Positions 8,300 through 17,282 of a DNA stretch of 41,762 nucleotides are shown here, piece by piece; positions within the stretch are counted from its first letter, which is position 1, and the number at the start of each line of letters is the position of its first letter. The stretch lies in NCBI GenBank assembly GCA_938035125.1, contig CALHNS010000030.1, positions 1-41,762 of the forward strand. Direction: 5' to 3'. The translations under genes and the position numbers were made by a program. The DNA is from an uncultured Granulosicoccaceae bacterium. Its GTDB lineage: Bacteria; Pseudomonadota; Gammaproteobacteria; Granulosicoccales; Granulosicoccaceae. The notes under the pieces were generated by a model. That model made no database searches and had not been told where the DNA came from. It was given only the letters and a program-made list of their open reading frames with translations.

Positions 8300-9391
8300 T
8301 CAGCTATCCAGTTCAGGGTGAAAACGACTACGATTGAATAAGCGCAGAGGGTCAAAACTTGTTCGGAGTTCGCGTTGTAATCGAGCCGATACCCCGCTTA
8401 TTGGTTGGTGCGAGGGCTCGTTATTCATCGCTGTGCTAAATCGCGTGGCATGCGCGTTAGCGTTTGCAGCAATTTCAAATAATGCATGACTGGCTAGCGA
8501 GGTTTTTATCCAACGCTGCGCCCCACCCCAATCGTATAGCACCTTGGCAGGCTGCCCATCCTCATCGTTAGGAATAGTAAGAGCCGGTGTATAGTCGGCG
8601 CACGAGATTCGCCAGGTGGGTCTTGGGTCGTTGAAAAATTCGTGGTTTAAATCACGCAAGCCTTGCCAAGGCTCGTTGTCAACTACACGTTCGCCGCCTA
8701 ATTCTTTTGCGGCCGCTTGCACACCCGCATCACTGCCAGCTAAGCGAATATAACGTGTGCGGCCAATTAAAGCGGCAGCGGTTACGGGTAAAAATCGTCG
8801 CGCCAATTGCACCATGGGGGTGGTGTCGTGTTCGTTTTGTTCGAACGCAAGCGTTAGCGTTGTTTCAGGCAGCGGCAAGACTTTCAATGACACCTCTAAT
8901 AGCAGGCCTAATGTGCCATAGGCCCCTACTTGCACGCGCGACACATCGTAACCTGCCACGTTCTTCATCACTTCACCACCGAACCTAAGTAATTCTCCTT
9001 TACCGTTAATCACGCGTACCCCTAAGGTGTGATCACGCGCAGCACCTCCGTAGGGGCGAGCGGGACCTGAAAGACCGCACGCTAAGGTACCGCCTAAGGT
9101 AGCTCCTGGCAGTTGAGGAGGCTCAAACGGCAACTGCTGACCTGACTGTTTAAGCGTTTGAACCACATCACTTAGCAATGTACCGCTACGAGCGGTGAAC
9201 ACAAGCTCTGTGGGTTCGTAGTTCACCACACCGACATGATTATTGAGCGATACCGTAGCCGCATCATCAACATCGCTTAGTTTGCAACCTAAAAACGCTT
9301 TACTGTTTCCACCCACAATGTGCATGGGTTGTTCATTGACAACGTGTTCTCTTACCGAACCCAGTAATTCATTCGACGCATCGTTTGTCAT
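8300..9391 (-). CDS. glcE: glycolate oxidase FAD-binding subunit GlcE
   Basis: This 363-residue second flavin subunit has a PCMH-type FAD-binding domain at its N-terminus: MHIVGGNSKAFLG, then PPQLPGATLGGTLACG and ARPYGGAARDHTLG, then VMKNVAGYDVSRVQVGAYG. It ends with a shorter cap region than GlcD. The build matches GlcE, which assembles with GlcD and GlcF. It starts 3 bases after the glcD stop and ends 2 bases before glcF, which indicates a strict operon. The order glcD-glcE-glcF is the same as in E. coli. Confidence 0.93.
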   Translation of the reverse strand: MTNDASNELLGSVREHVVNEQPMHIVGGNSKAFLGCKLSDVDDAATVSLNNHVGVVNYEPTELVFTARSGTLLSDVVQTLKQSGQQLPFEPPQLPGATLGGTLACGLSGPARPYGGAARDHTLGVRVINGKGELLRFGGEVMKNVAGYDVSRVQVGAYGTLGLLLEVSLKVLPLPETTLTLAFEQNEHDTTPMVQLARRFLPVTAAALIGRTRYIRLAGSDAGVQAAAKELGGERVVDNEPWQGLRDLNHEFFNDPRPTWRISCADYTPALTIPNDEDGQPAKVLYDWGGAQRWIKTSLASHALFEIAANANAHATRFSTAMNNEPSHQPISGVSARLQRELRTSFDPLRLFNRSRFHPELDS

Positions 9392-9394
9392 CGT

Positions 9395-10864
9395 TTAAAA
9401 CCGTTCTATATCGGGGTGAGGTACTTGACCGTGATGCACATGTAACGCACCGAATTCTGCGCAGCGTTGCAAGGTAGGTACAACTTTGCCAGGGTTTAAT
9501 AAACCCACTGGGTCGAATGCTGCTTTAACCGAATGAAACTGTTGCAAGGTAGCTTCATCAAATTGCACGCACATTTCGTTGATTTTCTCAACGCCTACAC
9601 CGTGTTCACCGGTGACAGTGCCACCCACTTCAACGCACAGTTGCAAAATTTGGCTACCCAGTTGTTCGGTGCGCTCGGTTTCACCTTCAACGCTTGCATC
9701 GTACAGAATAAGCGGGTGTAAATTTCCATCGCCTGCATGAAACACATTGGCGATGCGTAAGTTAAATTCTTTCGATAGTTCATCCATTCGTGATAACACT
9801 TTGGATAATTCGCGACGTGGAATGGTGCCATCGATGCAATAGTAATCAGGTGACAACCTACCCACGGCCGGAAAAGCGGACTTACGACCTTTCCATAATA
9901 AAAGCCGCTCCTCTTCTGTTTGCGCTGTGTGAAGTTGGGTTGCAGCACACGCATTAAATACATCCGATACTCGCCCAATCTGAGCTTCCACTTCCGCCTG
10001 TGTGCCATCCAGTTCGCACAGTAAAACGGCTGCAGCATCGGTTGGGTAACCGCAGTGGGCGAAGGCTTCAGCCGCTTTGATGGCCGGGCTGTCCATCAAT
10101 TCCAAACCGGCAGGGATGATGCCTTCTGCAATCACTTTACCCACCGCATCCCCAGCAGATTCCACGCTATCAAATGCCGCCATCACTAATTTCGCCACCG
10201 GCGGTACGGGTAAAAGCTTAACGGTAACTTCAACGGTCACCGCAAGCATTCCTTCAGAGCCAGTTAGTAAGGCCATTAGGTCGTAACCTGCGTTGTCACA
10301 CCCCATTGCTCCGATCGTGACCAGCTCGCCGTCGATGGTTACCACGGTAACCGCCAACACGTTATGCACCGTTAAGCCGTATTTTAAACAGTGCACACCA
10401 CCTGAATTTTCAGCCACATTGCCACCAATCGTGCACGCGATTTGAGAGGATGGATCGGGGGCGTAATACAAACCATGTGGCCGAGCGGCATCGGATATGG
10501 CCAAATTTCGTACACCCGGTTGCACGCGGGCGAAGCCGTGTTCAGAATTTAATTCTAAAATTTGGTTGAATTTCGCCAACCCCAGCAAAATGCCCTCTTC
10601 GTGCGGCAACGCACCGCCGGAAAGACCCGTACCCGCGCCACGCGCCACAACGGGCACCGAATTTTTTGAGGCCCATTTCAATACTGCCTGCACCTCTGCA
10701 ACGGTTGCCGGCAACACAACAACCAACGGCGAGGCTTTAAAGACGGTTAAACCGTCCGATTCATAGGGTCGTAAATCTTCATCCGACTGCAGCACTTGAC
10801 CCTGCGGCACCAATGCTCGCAATTGATTTGCGAATTCTTGACGTTTTTCAAGTCGGGACATCAT
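9395..10864 (-). CDS. glcD: glycolate oxidase catalytic flavoprotein subunit GlcD
   Basis: The 489-residue protein has an N-terminal FAD-binding_4 domain (PVVARGAGTGLSGGALP near residue 75; DPSSQIACTIGGNVAENSGG near residue 140) and a C-terminal FAD-linked oxidase domain (NVFHAGDGNLHPLI near 379; GTVTGEHGVGVEK near 418, whose His is typical of the active site). These are the marks of GlcD and the related D-lactate dehydrogenases; the company of glcE and glcF favours glycolate. It is the first gene of the operon, and the 285-base spacer to divergent pyk must hold its promoter. There are two ATG codons in tandem (10864 and 10861) and no strong ribosome-binding site. No GlcC-type regulator is adjacent. 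Confidence 0.93.
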   Translation of the reverse strand: MMSRLEKRQEFANQLRALVPQGQVLQSDEDLRPYESDGLTVFKASPLVVVLPATVAEVQAVLKWASKNSVPVVARGAGTGLSGGALPHEEGILLGLAKFNQILELNSEHGFARVQPGVRNLAISDAARPHGLYYAPDPSSQIACTIGGNVAENSGGVHCLKYGLTVHNVLAVTVVTIDGELVTIGAMGCDNAGYDLMALLTGSEGMLAVTVEVTVKLLPVPPVAKLVMAAFDSVESAGDAVGKVIAEGIIPAGLELMDSPAIKAAEAFAHCGYPTDAAAVLLCELDGTQAEVEAQIGRVSDVFNACAATQLHTAQTEEERLLLWKGRKSAFPAVGRLSPDYYCIDGTIPRRELSKVLSRMDELSKEFNLRIANVFHAGDGNLHPLILYDASVEGETERTEQLGSQILQLCVEVGGTVTGEHGVGVEKINEMCVQFDEATLQQFHSVKAAFDPVGLLNPGKVVPTLQRCAEFGALHVHHGQVPHPDIERF

Positions 10865-11084
10865 TCGATTATCTTTTTGTTAGAGGTGCTATATGCATTC
10901 TACGTTGGAAAGAGTTCACTAGAATCGGATTTATAGCCTAGACAGCATGAAGGCTTGAGCATTTATAAAGACAAAGCGCTTGATCGAAATAACTTTATTA
11001 CACAACTGCACGTAAATTGATCGTAGGAATTGGCATCAGTAGCCTCGTGCCGTAGAACCTGTAGCCACGGATTTTCATGCCCTA

Positions 11085-11118
11085 TACAATGTACGCCTGC
11101 CTAGTTAGTTTTACTACA
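11085..11118 (+). promoter_or_regulatory. pyk promoter -10 and candidate HexR operator
   Basis: TACAAT at 11085-11090 is a possible -10 box; no good -35 box lies at the right distance. GTTAGTTTTACTACA at 11104-11118, read on the other strand, begins TGTAGTAAA, the same nine bases as the two sites in the zwf-edd spacer; its other arm is degenerate. It would lie just downstream of the transcription start, a repressing position. Assignment to HexR is inference from the shared motif and the known HexR regulon. Confidence 0.5.
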
Positions 11119-11149
11119 CAATTCACTTCAAACGAGATCAAACACTGAC

Positions 11150-12601
11150 ATGAGACGCCGTCGCGACGCCAAAATTGTGGCCACTATCGGGCCTGCAAGC
11201 AATTCGAAAGGCTGCATAGGAAAGCTGTTTGATGCAGGCATTGACGTTTTTCGCCTAAATTTCAGCCACGGTACCCATGAAGATCACCAAGCCGTGCACC
11301 AGTCTATTCGTGAAATAGAAGTAGAACGCGGCCGCCCGATCGGCATTTTGGCCGACTTACAAGGCCCAAAACTTCGTGTCGGTACCTTCGCCAACGGCAG
11401 TGAAGAACTGAAGGTTGGGCAGCAATTTCGATTAGACATGGATGACACCCCAGGCACATCAGAACGTGTTCAATTGCCTCACCCTGAAATTTTCGCAGCC
11501 GTTGAAGACGGTGCCAATTTACTGGTGAATGATGGAAAAATTCGCTTAAGAGTGGTATCGCACGGCGAAGACTTTGCTGAAACCGTGGTTGAAGTGGCAG
11601 GAACCATCAGCAATAAAAAGGGCGTTAATGTGCCCGACCTGTATTTGCCGATTTCACCCTTAACGGCAAAAGATCGAATCGATCTTGACTACGCCTTAAG
11701 TCTGGGCGTGGATTGGGTGGCAATGTCATTCGTACAACGCCCTGAAGACATGGTGGAGCTGCGCGGTTTAGTAGACGGCCAAGCCGCCATTATGGCGAAG
11801 ATGGAGAAACCTTCCGCCATTAATCACCTACAAGACATCATCGATTTATCCGACGGCATCATGGTGGCCCGAGGGGACTTAGGCGTTGAAATGCCGCAAG
11901 AAAAGGTGCCGGTTGTTCAAAAGAAGCTGTTACGCCGCGCCAGAGAGGCTGGAAAGCCTGTCATTGTGGCAACCCAGATGTTGGAATCGATGATTCAATC
12001 GCCTGTTCCCACTCGCGCTGAATCCTCTGACGTTGCAACTGCCGCTTACGATGGCGCCGACGCGGTCATGCTATCGGCCGAAACCGCTGCAGGCCAATTC
12101 CCTGTAGAAGCCGCCACGGCGATGGATCGAATCCTTACCGAAGTTGAGCGTGATCCCTACTACAAACGGGTAGTTTCCGCCGCATCTCCGGCTCCAGGCG
12201 ACACAGCCGCCGATGCGATCACTTCTTCACTGTCACACATCGCTGGAGTTTTGCCTCTAGCCGCTGTTTTTACTTATACTGAGTCCGGTTTTTCGGCCTT
12301 TCGAGCTGCTAGAGAGCGGCCTGAAGCGCCTTTGATAGGCTGTACACCACACCAAGAAACGGCACGTAGGCTTGCTCTGGTTTGGGGGGTCCATGCTGTC
12401 TTGTCGGAAGAAATGAGTAATGTTGACGAAATGGTCTCAAACGCGATACGCATCACAATGCGAGAAGGATTTGGCGAATTGGGAATGATTATCGCGATTA
12501 CGGCAGGAATGCCATTTGGCAGAACTGGTACAACTAATATGCTCAGATTGACAAGACTTAAAGAATTGAACGGACTCTCCAATACTCACGACGATGGCTA
12601 G
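11150..12601 (+). CDS. pyk: pyruvate kinase
   Basis: Pyruvate kinase converts phosphoenolpyruvate and ADP to pyruvate and ATP. The 483-residue protein shows the substrate and metal motifs in order: KIVATIGPAS at residue 8, RLNFSHG at 35, the active-site lysine K217 and metal ligand E219 in IMAKMEKPS, VARGDLGVE at 239-247, and ATQMLESM followed by PTRAESSDVA. The C-terminal allosteric domain is complete and of usual length. It stands alone after a promoter with a likely HexR site, divergent from glcD. The LysM-FecR gene follows after 44 bases and could be read through. Confidence 0.96.
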   Translation: MRRRRDAKIVATIGPASNSKGCIGKLFDAGIDVFRLNFSHGTHEDHQAVHQSIREIEVERGRPIGILADLQGPKLRVGTFANGSEELKVGQQFRLDMDDTPGTSERVQLPHPEIFAAVEDGANLLVNDGKIRLRVVSHGEDFAETVVEVAGTISNKKGVNVPDLYLPISPLTAKDRIDLDYALSLGVDWVAMSFVQRPEDMVELRGLVDGQAAIMAKMEKPSAINHLQDIIDLSDGIMVARGDLGVEMPQEKVPVVQKKLLRRAREAGKPVIVATQMLESMIQSPVPTRAESSDVATAAYDGADAVMLSAETAAGQFPVEAATAMDRILTEVERDPYYKRVVSAASPAPGDTAADAITSSLSHIAGVLPLAAVFTYTESGFSAFRAARERPEAPLIGCTPHQETARRLALVWGVHAVLSEEMSNVDEMVSNAIRITMREGFGELGMIIAITAGMPFGRTGTTNMLRLTRLKELNGLSNTHDDG

Positions 12602-12645
12602 GTAACACGGCCAAACAGCGTGAACTATGAACGATAAAGATAGAC

Positions 12646-14034
12646 ATGGCAGGTAGCCTGTGTGTCGGACAACAAGTTATGAGTGACAACAACTGGTGTA
12701 CCAAACTGGCACAATCAAACTGCGTTGCTGGTGTGATGCGCAGCTTAGCTGTGGGCGCGCTTACGTTCAGTGCAGCCCTTGCGTTGCCGGGCTCGGTATC
12801 TGCTCAAAGTAGCGATGCTCAAGCCTACTCTAAAATCATTCAAATCCGGCCCGGCGATACGTTGTCCCACATCGCCGAACGTGAATTGGGCAACGCTCGA
12901 CATGCCCAGCAATTGGCCGACAGTAATAATTTAGATATCAATATTATTTTAAAGCCGGGTGAAGAGTTAATCGTGCCTGTGTCTTTGCCTGTGCGAGACG
13001 AACACGCAACGGTTATTTTTGCAAAAGGTATCGCCACCTTAAACGGTGATGACTTAAAACCTGATGACAAAGTGCGGCGTAACGACGAAGTCGAAACCGG
13101 AACCACCGGTTACGCCAGTTTAGAATTTCAAACGGGCACTATCATTAATTTGCAACCTAACACCTTGGCAAGAATCGTCACCTTACATTGTCGAAGCGGT
13201 GATGAAACCTGCATTATTGAGATGGCTGCAGAACGCGGTAAATTGTCCACCGATGTTCGTCGTGACGGCGACCAACCCACCGATTTTAAAGTGCAAACAC
13301 CCTATGCATCAGCCGCGGTTAGAGGCACAAAGTTCGACGTAGATTCCGATCCTACGGGCCTTCGTATTGGCGTAACCGAAGGAAACGTTGCGTTAGGTGC
13401 CGTAAGCAGCGATCAAGTGGTTGATTTGGATGTTGGCTTCGGTTCAGCCTCTGCGGCAGGCAGCCGATTAGGCAGCCCAATAGATCTTATGCCTGCACCT
13501 GTTTTTCGATTTGTTCCTCCGCGAATTACGGCCACTGACGTTGTTCGTTGGTTCGGCTTAACCGATGTGGAACGTTACACGGTTCAAATAGCTGCAACCG
13601 CCGGTGGTGTTGGCGTCATCCACGATGCGGTTGTCACAGATGATTTATTCAGCCACAACGATGAGTTACCTACCGGTGATTATCAACTTTTGGTGCGTGC
13701 TGTCGATGTGAACGGTCTGCTCGGCTTTATCGCCACAAGCCCTGTCACTCTAGCCAATGTGGATCCAAACATTGGCGAAGTAAACACGGTGGTTACACGG
13801 GAAAACGGCAATTACCGCGTTGAAGTTATCGAAGCGCCAGACGAGGCAACTGGGTATGAAATTCAGGTTGCTTCTGATGCAAATTTCACCGACCCTGTCA
13901 GCATAGACGTGGATGAAAATGGGCTTGCGTTTGTTCGCCTAAACAGTGATAACGTATTCGCCCGTGCCAGAGCCCTGATCGATCGTGTAACCGTTGGTCC
14001 ATACGGCCAACCCACTACTGTGGACGAAGAGTAA
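12646..14034 (+). CDS. exported LysM and FecR domain protein
   Basis: The 462-residue protein is predicted to be periplasmic or peptidoglycan-bound. A Sec signal peptide is visible at residues 30-54, ending SVSA/QSS. A LysM domain follows at about 64-110 (IRPGDTLSHIAERELG to LKPGEELIVP) and then a FecR domain at about 135-250 (ETGTTGYASLEFQTGT, TPYASAAVRGTKFDV, GVTEGNVAL). The rest (about 270-462) looks like two fibronectin-III-type beta domains. LysM binds peptidoglycan; FecR domains of this stand-alone type have no proven ligand. The start is uncertain: ATG 12646 gives a long tail before the signal peptide, whereas in-frame ATGs at 12679 and 12733 give shorter ones. Relatives are often next to a CHASE2/cyclase gene, but none is here. 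Confidence 0.85.
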   Translation: MAGSLCVGQQVMSDNNWCTKLAQSNCVAGVMRSLAVGALTFSAALALPGSVSAQSSDAQAYSKIIQIRPGDTLSHIAERELGNARHAQQLADSNNLDINIILKPGEELIVPVSLPVRDEHATVIFAKGIATLNGDDLKPDDKVRRNDEVETGTTGYASLEFQTGTIINLQPNTLARIVTLHCRSGDETCIIEMAAERGKLSTDVRRDGDQPTDFKVQTPYASAAVRGTKFDVDSDPTGLRIGVTEGNVALGAVSSDQVVDLDVGFGSASAAGSRLGSPIDLMPAPVFRFVPPRITATDVVRWFGLTDVERYTVQIAATAGGVGVIHDAVVTDDLFSHNDELPTGDYQLLVRAVDVNGLLGFIATSPVTLANVDPNIGEVNTVVTRENGNYRVEVIEAPDEATGYEIQVASDANFTDPVSIDVDENGLAFVRLNSDNVFARARALIDRVTVGPYGQPTTVDEE

Positions 14035-14044
14035 AAGAAGCAAT

Positions 14045-14075
14045 CGCGAAGGTTCGCTAATTAGTTAGCTTCGCG
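14045..14075. terminator. probable bidirectional terminator between LysM-FecR gene and hexR
   Basis: CGCGAAG (14045-14051) pairs with CTTCGCG (14069-14075). An inner CTAA/TTAG pairing tightens the loop. GCTTT follows on the plus strand and CTTCTTTT on the minus strand. It sits between two convergent genes and overlaps the hexR stop codon. Confidence 0.5.
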
Positions 14076-14907
14076 GCTTTACAAATCGAGAATCAATCGC
14101 CCGTCGTGCTTTAGCTAACTGTTGTAGCATCTCTTCGCCACCTCGCACGGCGATACCTACCGACAGTATGTCTAGAATAAGCATCTGGCCCATGCGCGAT
14201 TTTACCGGTGAAAAGATATCGCTATCTTCGATTAAATCAACCGATAAATGCACATCACTGGCTTCTGCCAAAGGTGATTTTGTGGCGGTAACTGATAACA
14301 CTTTTGCGCGTGCTTTTTTTGCAATGTCCACAGCCGTTAAAATATCACTGCTTCTGCCTGAATGCGATATGGCCACCATGAGCGTTTTTTCGTTGTACAA
14401 AGCGGCGGCTGATTGCTGAATGTGAGGATCGTTATAGGCAATCGCAGGTTTACCTAACCGAAAAAACTTCAGCTGCGCATCTTCAGCCACAATGGCCGAC
14501 CCACCCGAACCATGAAATTCAATTCGTTCACATTCATCGTATAAACGAATCGCGTTATCTAAAGCGGTGTCGTTGAATTGATTCTTCATTTGCATCATGG
14601 ATGCAATCGTGCCGTCGATGATTTTACTCGACAACTCTTTACTTGAATCTTGTGCCGTTACGTCTTCATAAAAAAAGGTTCCGCGACTGGCAAGATCTTG
14701 AGCTAGGCGCAGTTTGAACTGCTGAAATCCTACGCAATCGAGTGCGCGGCAAAAACGAATAACGGTAGGTTCACTTACCGAAGCTTTGGCAGCAATGGCC
14801 TGAATTGAGGACTGAACGCTGTCTTCAGGGTCCTCAAGGACTACATCAGCGACCTTCTGTTCAGACTTCCTCAGCCCATCACGGGCTGAGCGGATTTTGG
14901 CAAGCAT
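14065..14907 (-). CDS. hexR: HexR, RpiR-family transcriptional regulator of central carbon genes
   Basis: The 280-residue protein has an N-terminal RpiR helix-turn-helix domain (residues 1-77; KASVSEPTVIRFCRALDCVGFQQFK) and a C-terminal SIS sugar-phosphate-binding domain at about 120-250 (FHGSGGSAIVAEDAQLKFFR, VAISHSGRSSDI). HexR binds operators at zwf, edd and related genes and is released by 2-keto-3-deoxy-6-phosphogluconate, the edd product. It is the last gene of zwf-pgl-hexR, 51 bases after pgl, so under an operator-controlled zwf promoter it would regulate its own expression. Three matching operator-like sites in this window support the assignment. Confidence 0.92.
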   Translation of the reverse strand: MLAKIRSARDGLRKSEQKVADVVLEDPEDSVQSSIQAIAAKASVSEPTVIRFCRALDCVGFQQFKLRLAQDLASRGTFFYEDVTAQDSSKELSSKIIDGTIASMMQMKNQFNDTALDNAIRLYDECERIEFHGSGGSAIVAEDAQLKFFRLGKPAIAYNDPHIQQSAAALYNEKTLMVAISHSGRSSDILTAVDIAKKARAKVLSVTATKSPLAEASDVHLSVDLIEDSDIFSPVKSRMGQMLILDILSVGIAVRGGEEMLQQLAKARRAIDSRFVKPRS

Positions 14908-14958
14908 TCCAAAAAATTCGCAACCTTAAGTGCCCTTGAGTATAGCCCCTGCGTACGA

Positions 14959-15666
14959 CTATTCGGTGGTGTAAATTGAAATTCGATCATTATCGGGCTG
15001 CAAAAAGCGCGCAATGGGGTAATTCGATTCCGATGGATTTTCCAAAACCCCATTTAACAGCGCCCGCTTTTCAGCACCGGTAATGTGCAACAGCTGACAC
15101 GGGGTGTTCATTAACGCAGCTAACGTAAGCGTTATACGAGCTTGCGGCACTGTGGTGGGCTTAACAATGCTCACCAAAGATTCAGTTTCTATCATCGCTT
15201 GCTCGGTACCGGGTGCGTCGGGGAATAAAGAAGCCGTGTGTCCATCGCCCCCCATTCCTAACACTAAAACGGTAAACGGCTGAGCCATACTTTTTAATCT
15301 GGCGTGTACTGTTGCAACACCTGCCTCCGGTGTTTCCCCATCAACATACAAACTGATAAACCGAGCTTGGGCTGCCTTGTCTTGCAGTAACGTTTTCTTA
15401 ACAAAGGCTGCGTTACTGTCGCTGTCTGATTCAGGAACCCAGCGCTCATCAGCTAAGGTTATGCTCACCTTACTCCAATCAAGCTCATGCACGCGCAGTG
15501 CTTCAAACAAAGGCTTAGGTGTACTGCCGCCAGATACCACTAACGATGCATCACCGGTTGCGTTTATCGCATTGCTAAGTCGATCTGCTATGGTTTTTGC
15601 TAAAGCTTGAGCTAAAGCAACAGGCGATTCGATTTGAACAATGGGCGGCGTATTAATCGATGTCAT
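14959..15666 (-). CDS. pgl: 6-phosphogluconolactonase
   Basis: This enzyme hydrolyses 6-phosphogluconolactone to 6-phosphogluconate, the step after Zwf. Motifs of the DevB/SOL-type enzyme are present: VVSGGSTPKPLFEAL (phosphate loop), ITLADERWVPESDSDSN, and LGMGGDGHTASLFP. With the chosen start it has 235 residues, the usual length. I prefer ATG 15666 because GAGGA lies 9 bases upstream. ATG 15675 overlaps the zwf stop as ATGA but has GAGGA directly against it; a TTG at 15687 is least likely. It is the second gene of zwf-pgl-hexR. Confidence 0.93.
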   Translation of the reverse strand: MTSINTPPIVQIESPVALAQALAKTIADRLSNAINATGDASLVVSGGSTPKPLFEALRVHELDWSKVSITLADERWVPESDSDSNAAFVKKTLLQDKAAQARFISLYVDGETPEAGVATVHARLKSMAQPFTVLVLGMGGDGHTASLFPDAPGTEQAMIETESLVSIVKPTTVPQARITLTLAALMNTPCQLLHITGAEKRALLNGVLENPSESNYPIARFLQPDNDRISIYTTE

Positions 15667-15671
15667 TGAGT

Positions 15672-17156
15672 TCATTCCTCGTACCAAGCAAAGCCATCAC
15701 GGTGGATTAAATTACTGGCCGCAGACGGCCCCATGCTACCGGCTCGATAGGCTTTAGGTTCCACTTGAAAATGCTCCCATGCTTGTTGAATGGGATCCAC
15801 CCACGCCCACGCAGCCGACACTTCATCACGTCGCATAAACAACACAGGATTACCGCGCAATACATCAACAATTAAACGCTCATACGCGATCATGCGCCGC
15901 TTTTGAAACACATCATTAAAATCTAAATTCAAATGCACGGGCTGCAAAGTGATAGCATCTCCCCACGCTTTAACGTACACACGCATCCGAATTTTTTCTT
16001 CAGGTTGTAAACGAATGATGAGCTGATTGGGCTCGTTCAAACCATCAGCTGTTTCAAAAATCGAGTGCGGTACTTTTTTAAAGTTAATAATAATTTCGGT
16101 TTGTTTTTTCTCTAAGCGTTTGCCTGTTCGTAAATAAAACGGCACGCCTTCCCAGCGCCAGCTGCCAATTTCAGCCTTTAATGCAACAAACGTTTCGGTG
16201 GTGCTGTCATTGGGTATGTCTTCATTTTCAAGATACCCTGGCACCGTGCCTTCATCGTATGCACCGGCTTTGTATTGACCACGAACGGTGTTTTCAATGG
16301 CATCACGGCCCACTAACGGCTTCAATGCGCGCAATACTTTAATTTTTTCATCACGCACCGCATCAGGATCCACACTGACCGGGGGTTCCATCGCAAGGAT
16401 CACTAACAGCTGCAGTAAATGGTTTTGAACCATGTCGCGCAGCGCTCCAGTTTGATCATAAAAGCGCCCACGGGTGTCTACCCCTAAGCTCTCTGCAATG
16501 GTGATTTGTACATCGCTTATGCGCTCATTTCGCCATAATGGCTCAAACAACGAATTACCAAAACGCAGCGCCATTAAGTTTTGAACCGCCTCTTTACCTA
16601 GGTAATGATCGATTCGAAAAATTTGGCTCTCTTTAAACACCGCCGCCAGTTCATCGTTTATGACATCGGCCGAGGCTTCATCACGGCCTAAGGGTTTTTC
16701 CAACGCAACTCGACTTAACGGGGTGATCAATCCGGCAGCGTTAACACCTTCTGTGATTTTGTTAAATAGGCTGGGAGCCACTGATAAATAGAAAACACGC
16801 ACATGCTCTTCACGACCCGCCAGCATCGACTTCAGTTTTTCATAATCGCTTTGAACCGTTACATCGATTCGTAAATAATGAACACGTTCGATAAAAGATA
16901 GCCAGTGATCTTCCATAAAATCTTTTTCATCGATGTGAATCTTACTTTCTGCATCCATTAGGGCTCGAAAGCCATCGGTGTCTAGCTCTTGACGAGCAGC
17001 GCAAATGATTCGACCATCGGCGGGTAATTGATTAGCGCAATGCCTGAAATAAAGCGCAGGCAGCAACTTTCGCATGGATAAGTCCCCAGAACCTCCGAAC
17101 AAAACGAAATCAAATGGCTCTACAGGGCTACCGGCAATATCGGTGGATGTAATCAT
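15672..17156 (-). CDS. zwf: glucose-6-phosphate 1-dehydrogenase
   Basis: Zwf oxidises glucose-6-phosphate to the lactone, making NADPH, and feeds the Entner-Doudoroff and pentose phosphate routes. The 494-residue protein has the dinucleotide-binding FGGSGDLSMRKLLPALY at 20-36, EKPLGRD at 153-159 and the catalytic RIDHYLGKE at 181-189 (H184 and K188 contact substrate). The C-terminal half is complete to the family's usual end. It is the first gene of the minus-strand unit; pgl begins within a few bases of its stop. The promoter faces edd across a 235-base spacer and carries a HexR-like site. Confidence 0.96.
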   Translation of the reverse strand: MITSTDIAGSPVEPFDFVLFGGSGDLSMRKLLPALYFRHCANQLPADGRIICAARQELDTDGFRALMDAESKIHIDEKDFMEDHWLSFIERVHYLRIDVTVQSDYEKLKSMLAGREEHVRVFYLSVAPSLFNKITEGVNAAGLITPLSRVALEKPLGRDEASADVINDELAAVFKESQIFRIDHYLGKEAVQNLMALRFGNSLFEPLWRNERISDVQITIAESLGVDTRGRFYDQTGALRDMVQNHLLQLLVILAMEPPVSVDPDAVRDEKIKVLRALKPLVGRDAIENTVRGQYKAGAYDEGTVPGYLENEDIPNDSTTETFVALKAEIGSWRWEGVPFYLRTGKRLEKKQTEIIINFKKVPHSIFETADGLNEPNQLIIRLQPEEKIRMRVYVKAWGDAITLQPVHLNLDFNDVFQKRRMIAYERLIVDVLRGNPVLFMRRDEVSAAWAWVDPIQQAWEHFQVEPKAYRAGSMGPSAASNLIHRDGFAWYEE

Positions 17157-17213
17157 GGTGTTATCAGTTGGAATCCAATGTTACGTGTGGCCATAGAAGG
17201 CCTAAACACTATC

Positions 17214-17228
17214 GGTAAATTTACTACA
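17214..17228 (-). promoter_or_regulatory. candidate HexR operator at the zwf promoter
   Basis: Read on the minus strand this is TGTAGTAAATTTACC, a near-palindrome that differs from the edd-side site only in its last base. It lies just downstream of the best zwf -10 box, so the predicted transcription start (near 17223) falls inside it. HexR is known to bind such sites in the zwf-edd region of gammaproteobacteria. Confidence 0.7.
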
Positions 17229-17229
17229 C

Positions 17230-17259
17230 ATTTTACCTTGTGGCATAGCTCAATGGTCA
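17230..17259 (-). promoter_or_regulatory. candidate zwf promoter
   Basis: On the minus strand, GTGACC (17259-17254) stands as a -35 box, with an 18-base spacer to TAAAAT (17235-17230) as the -10 box. The -35 box is only moderate. The HexR-like site begins 1 base downstream. Confidence 0.4.
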
Positions 17260-17282
17260 CGAGTACTGTTATTTAACATCGC

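Noticed and set aside
10989..11004. Fourth HexR-like site (ATAACTTTATTACACA) in the glcD-pyk spacer
   Set aside because: It shares only TGTAAT-type sequence with HexR sites in general and not the TGTAGTAAA core of the three local sites.
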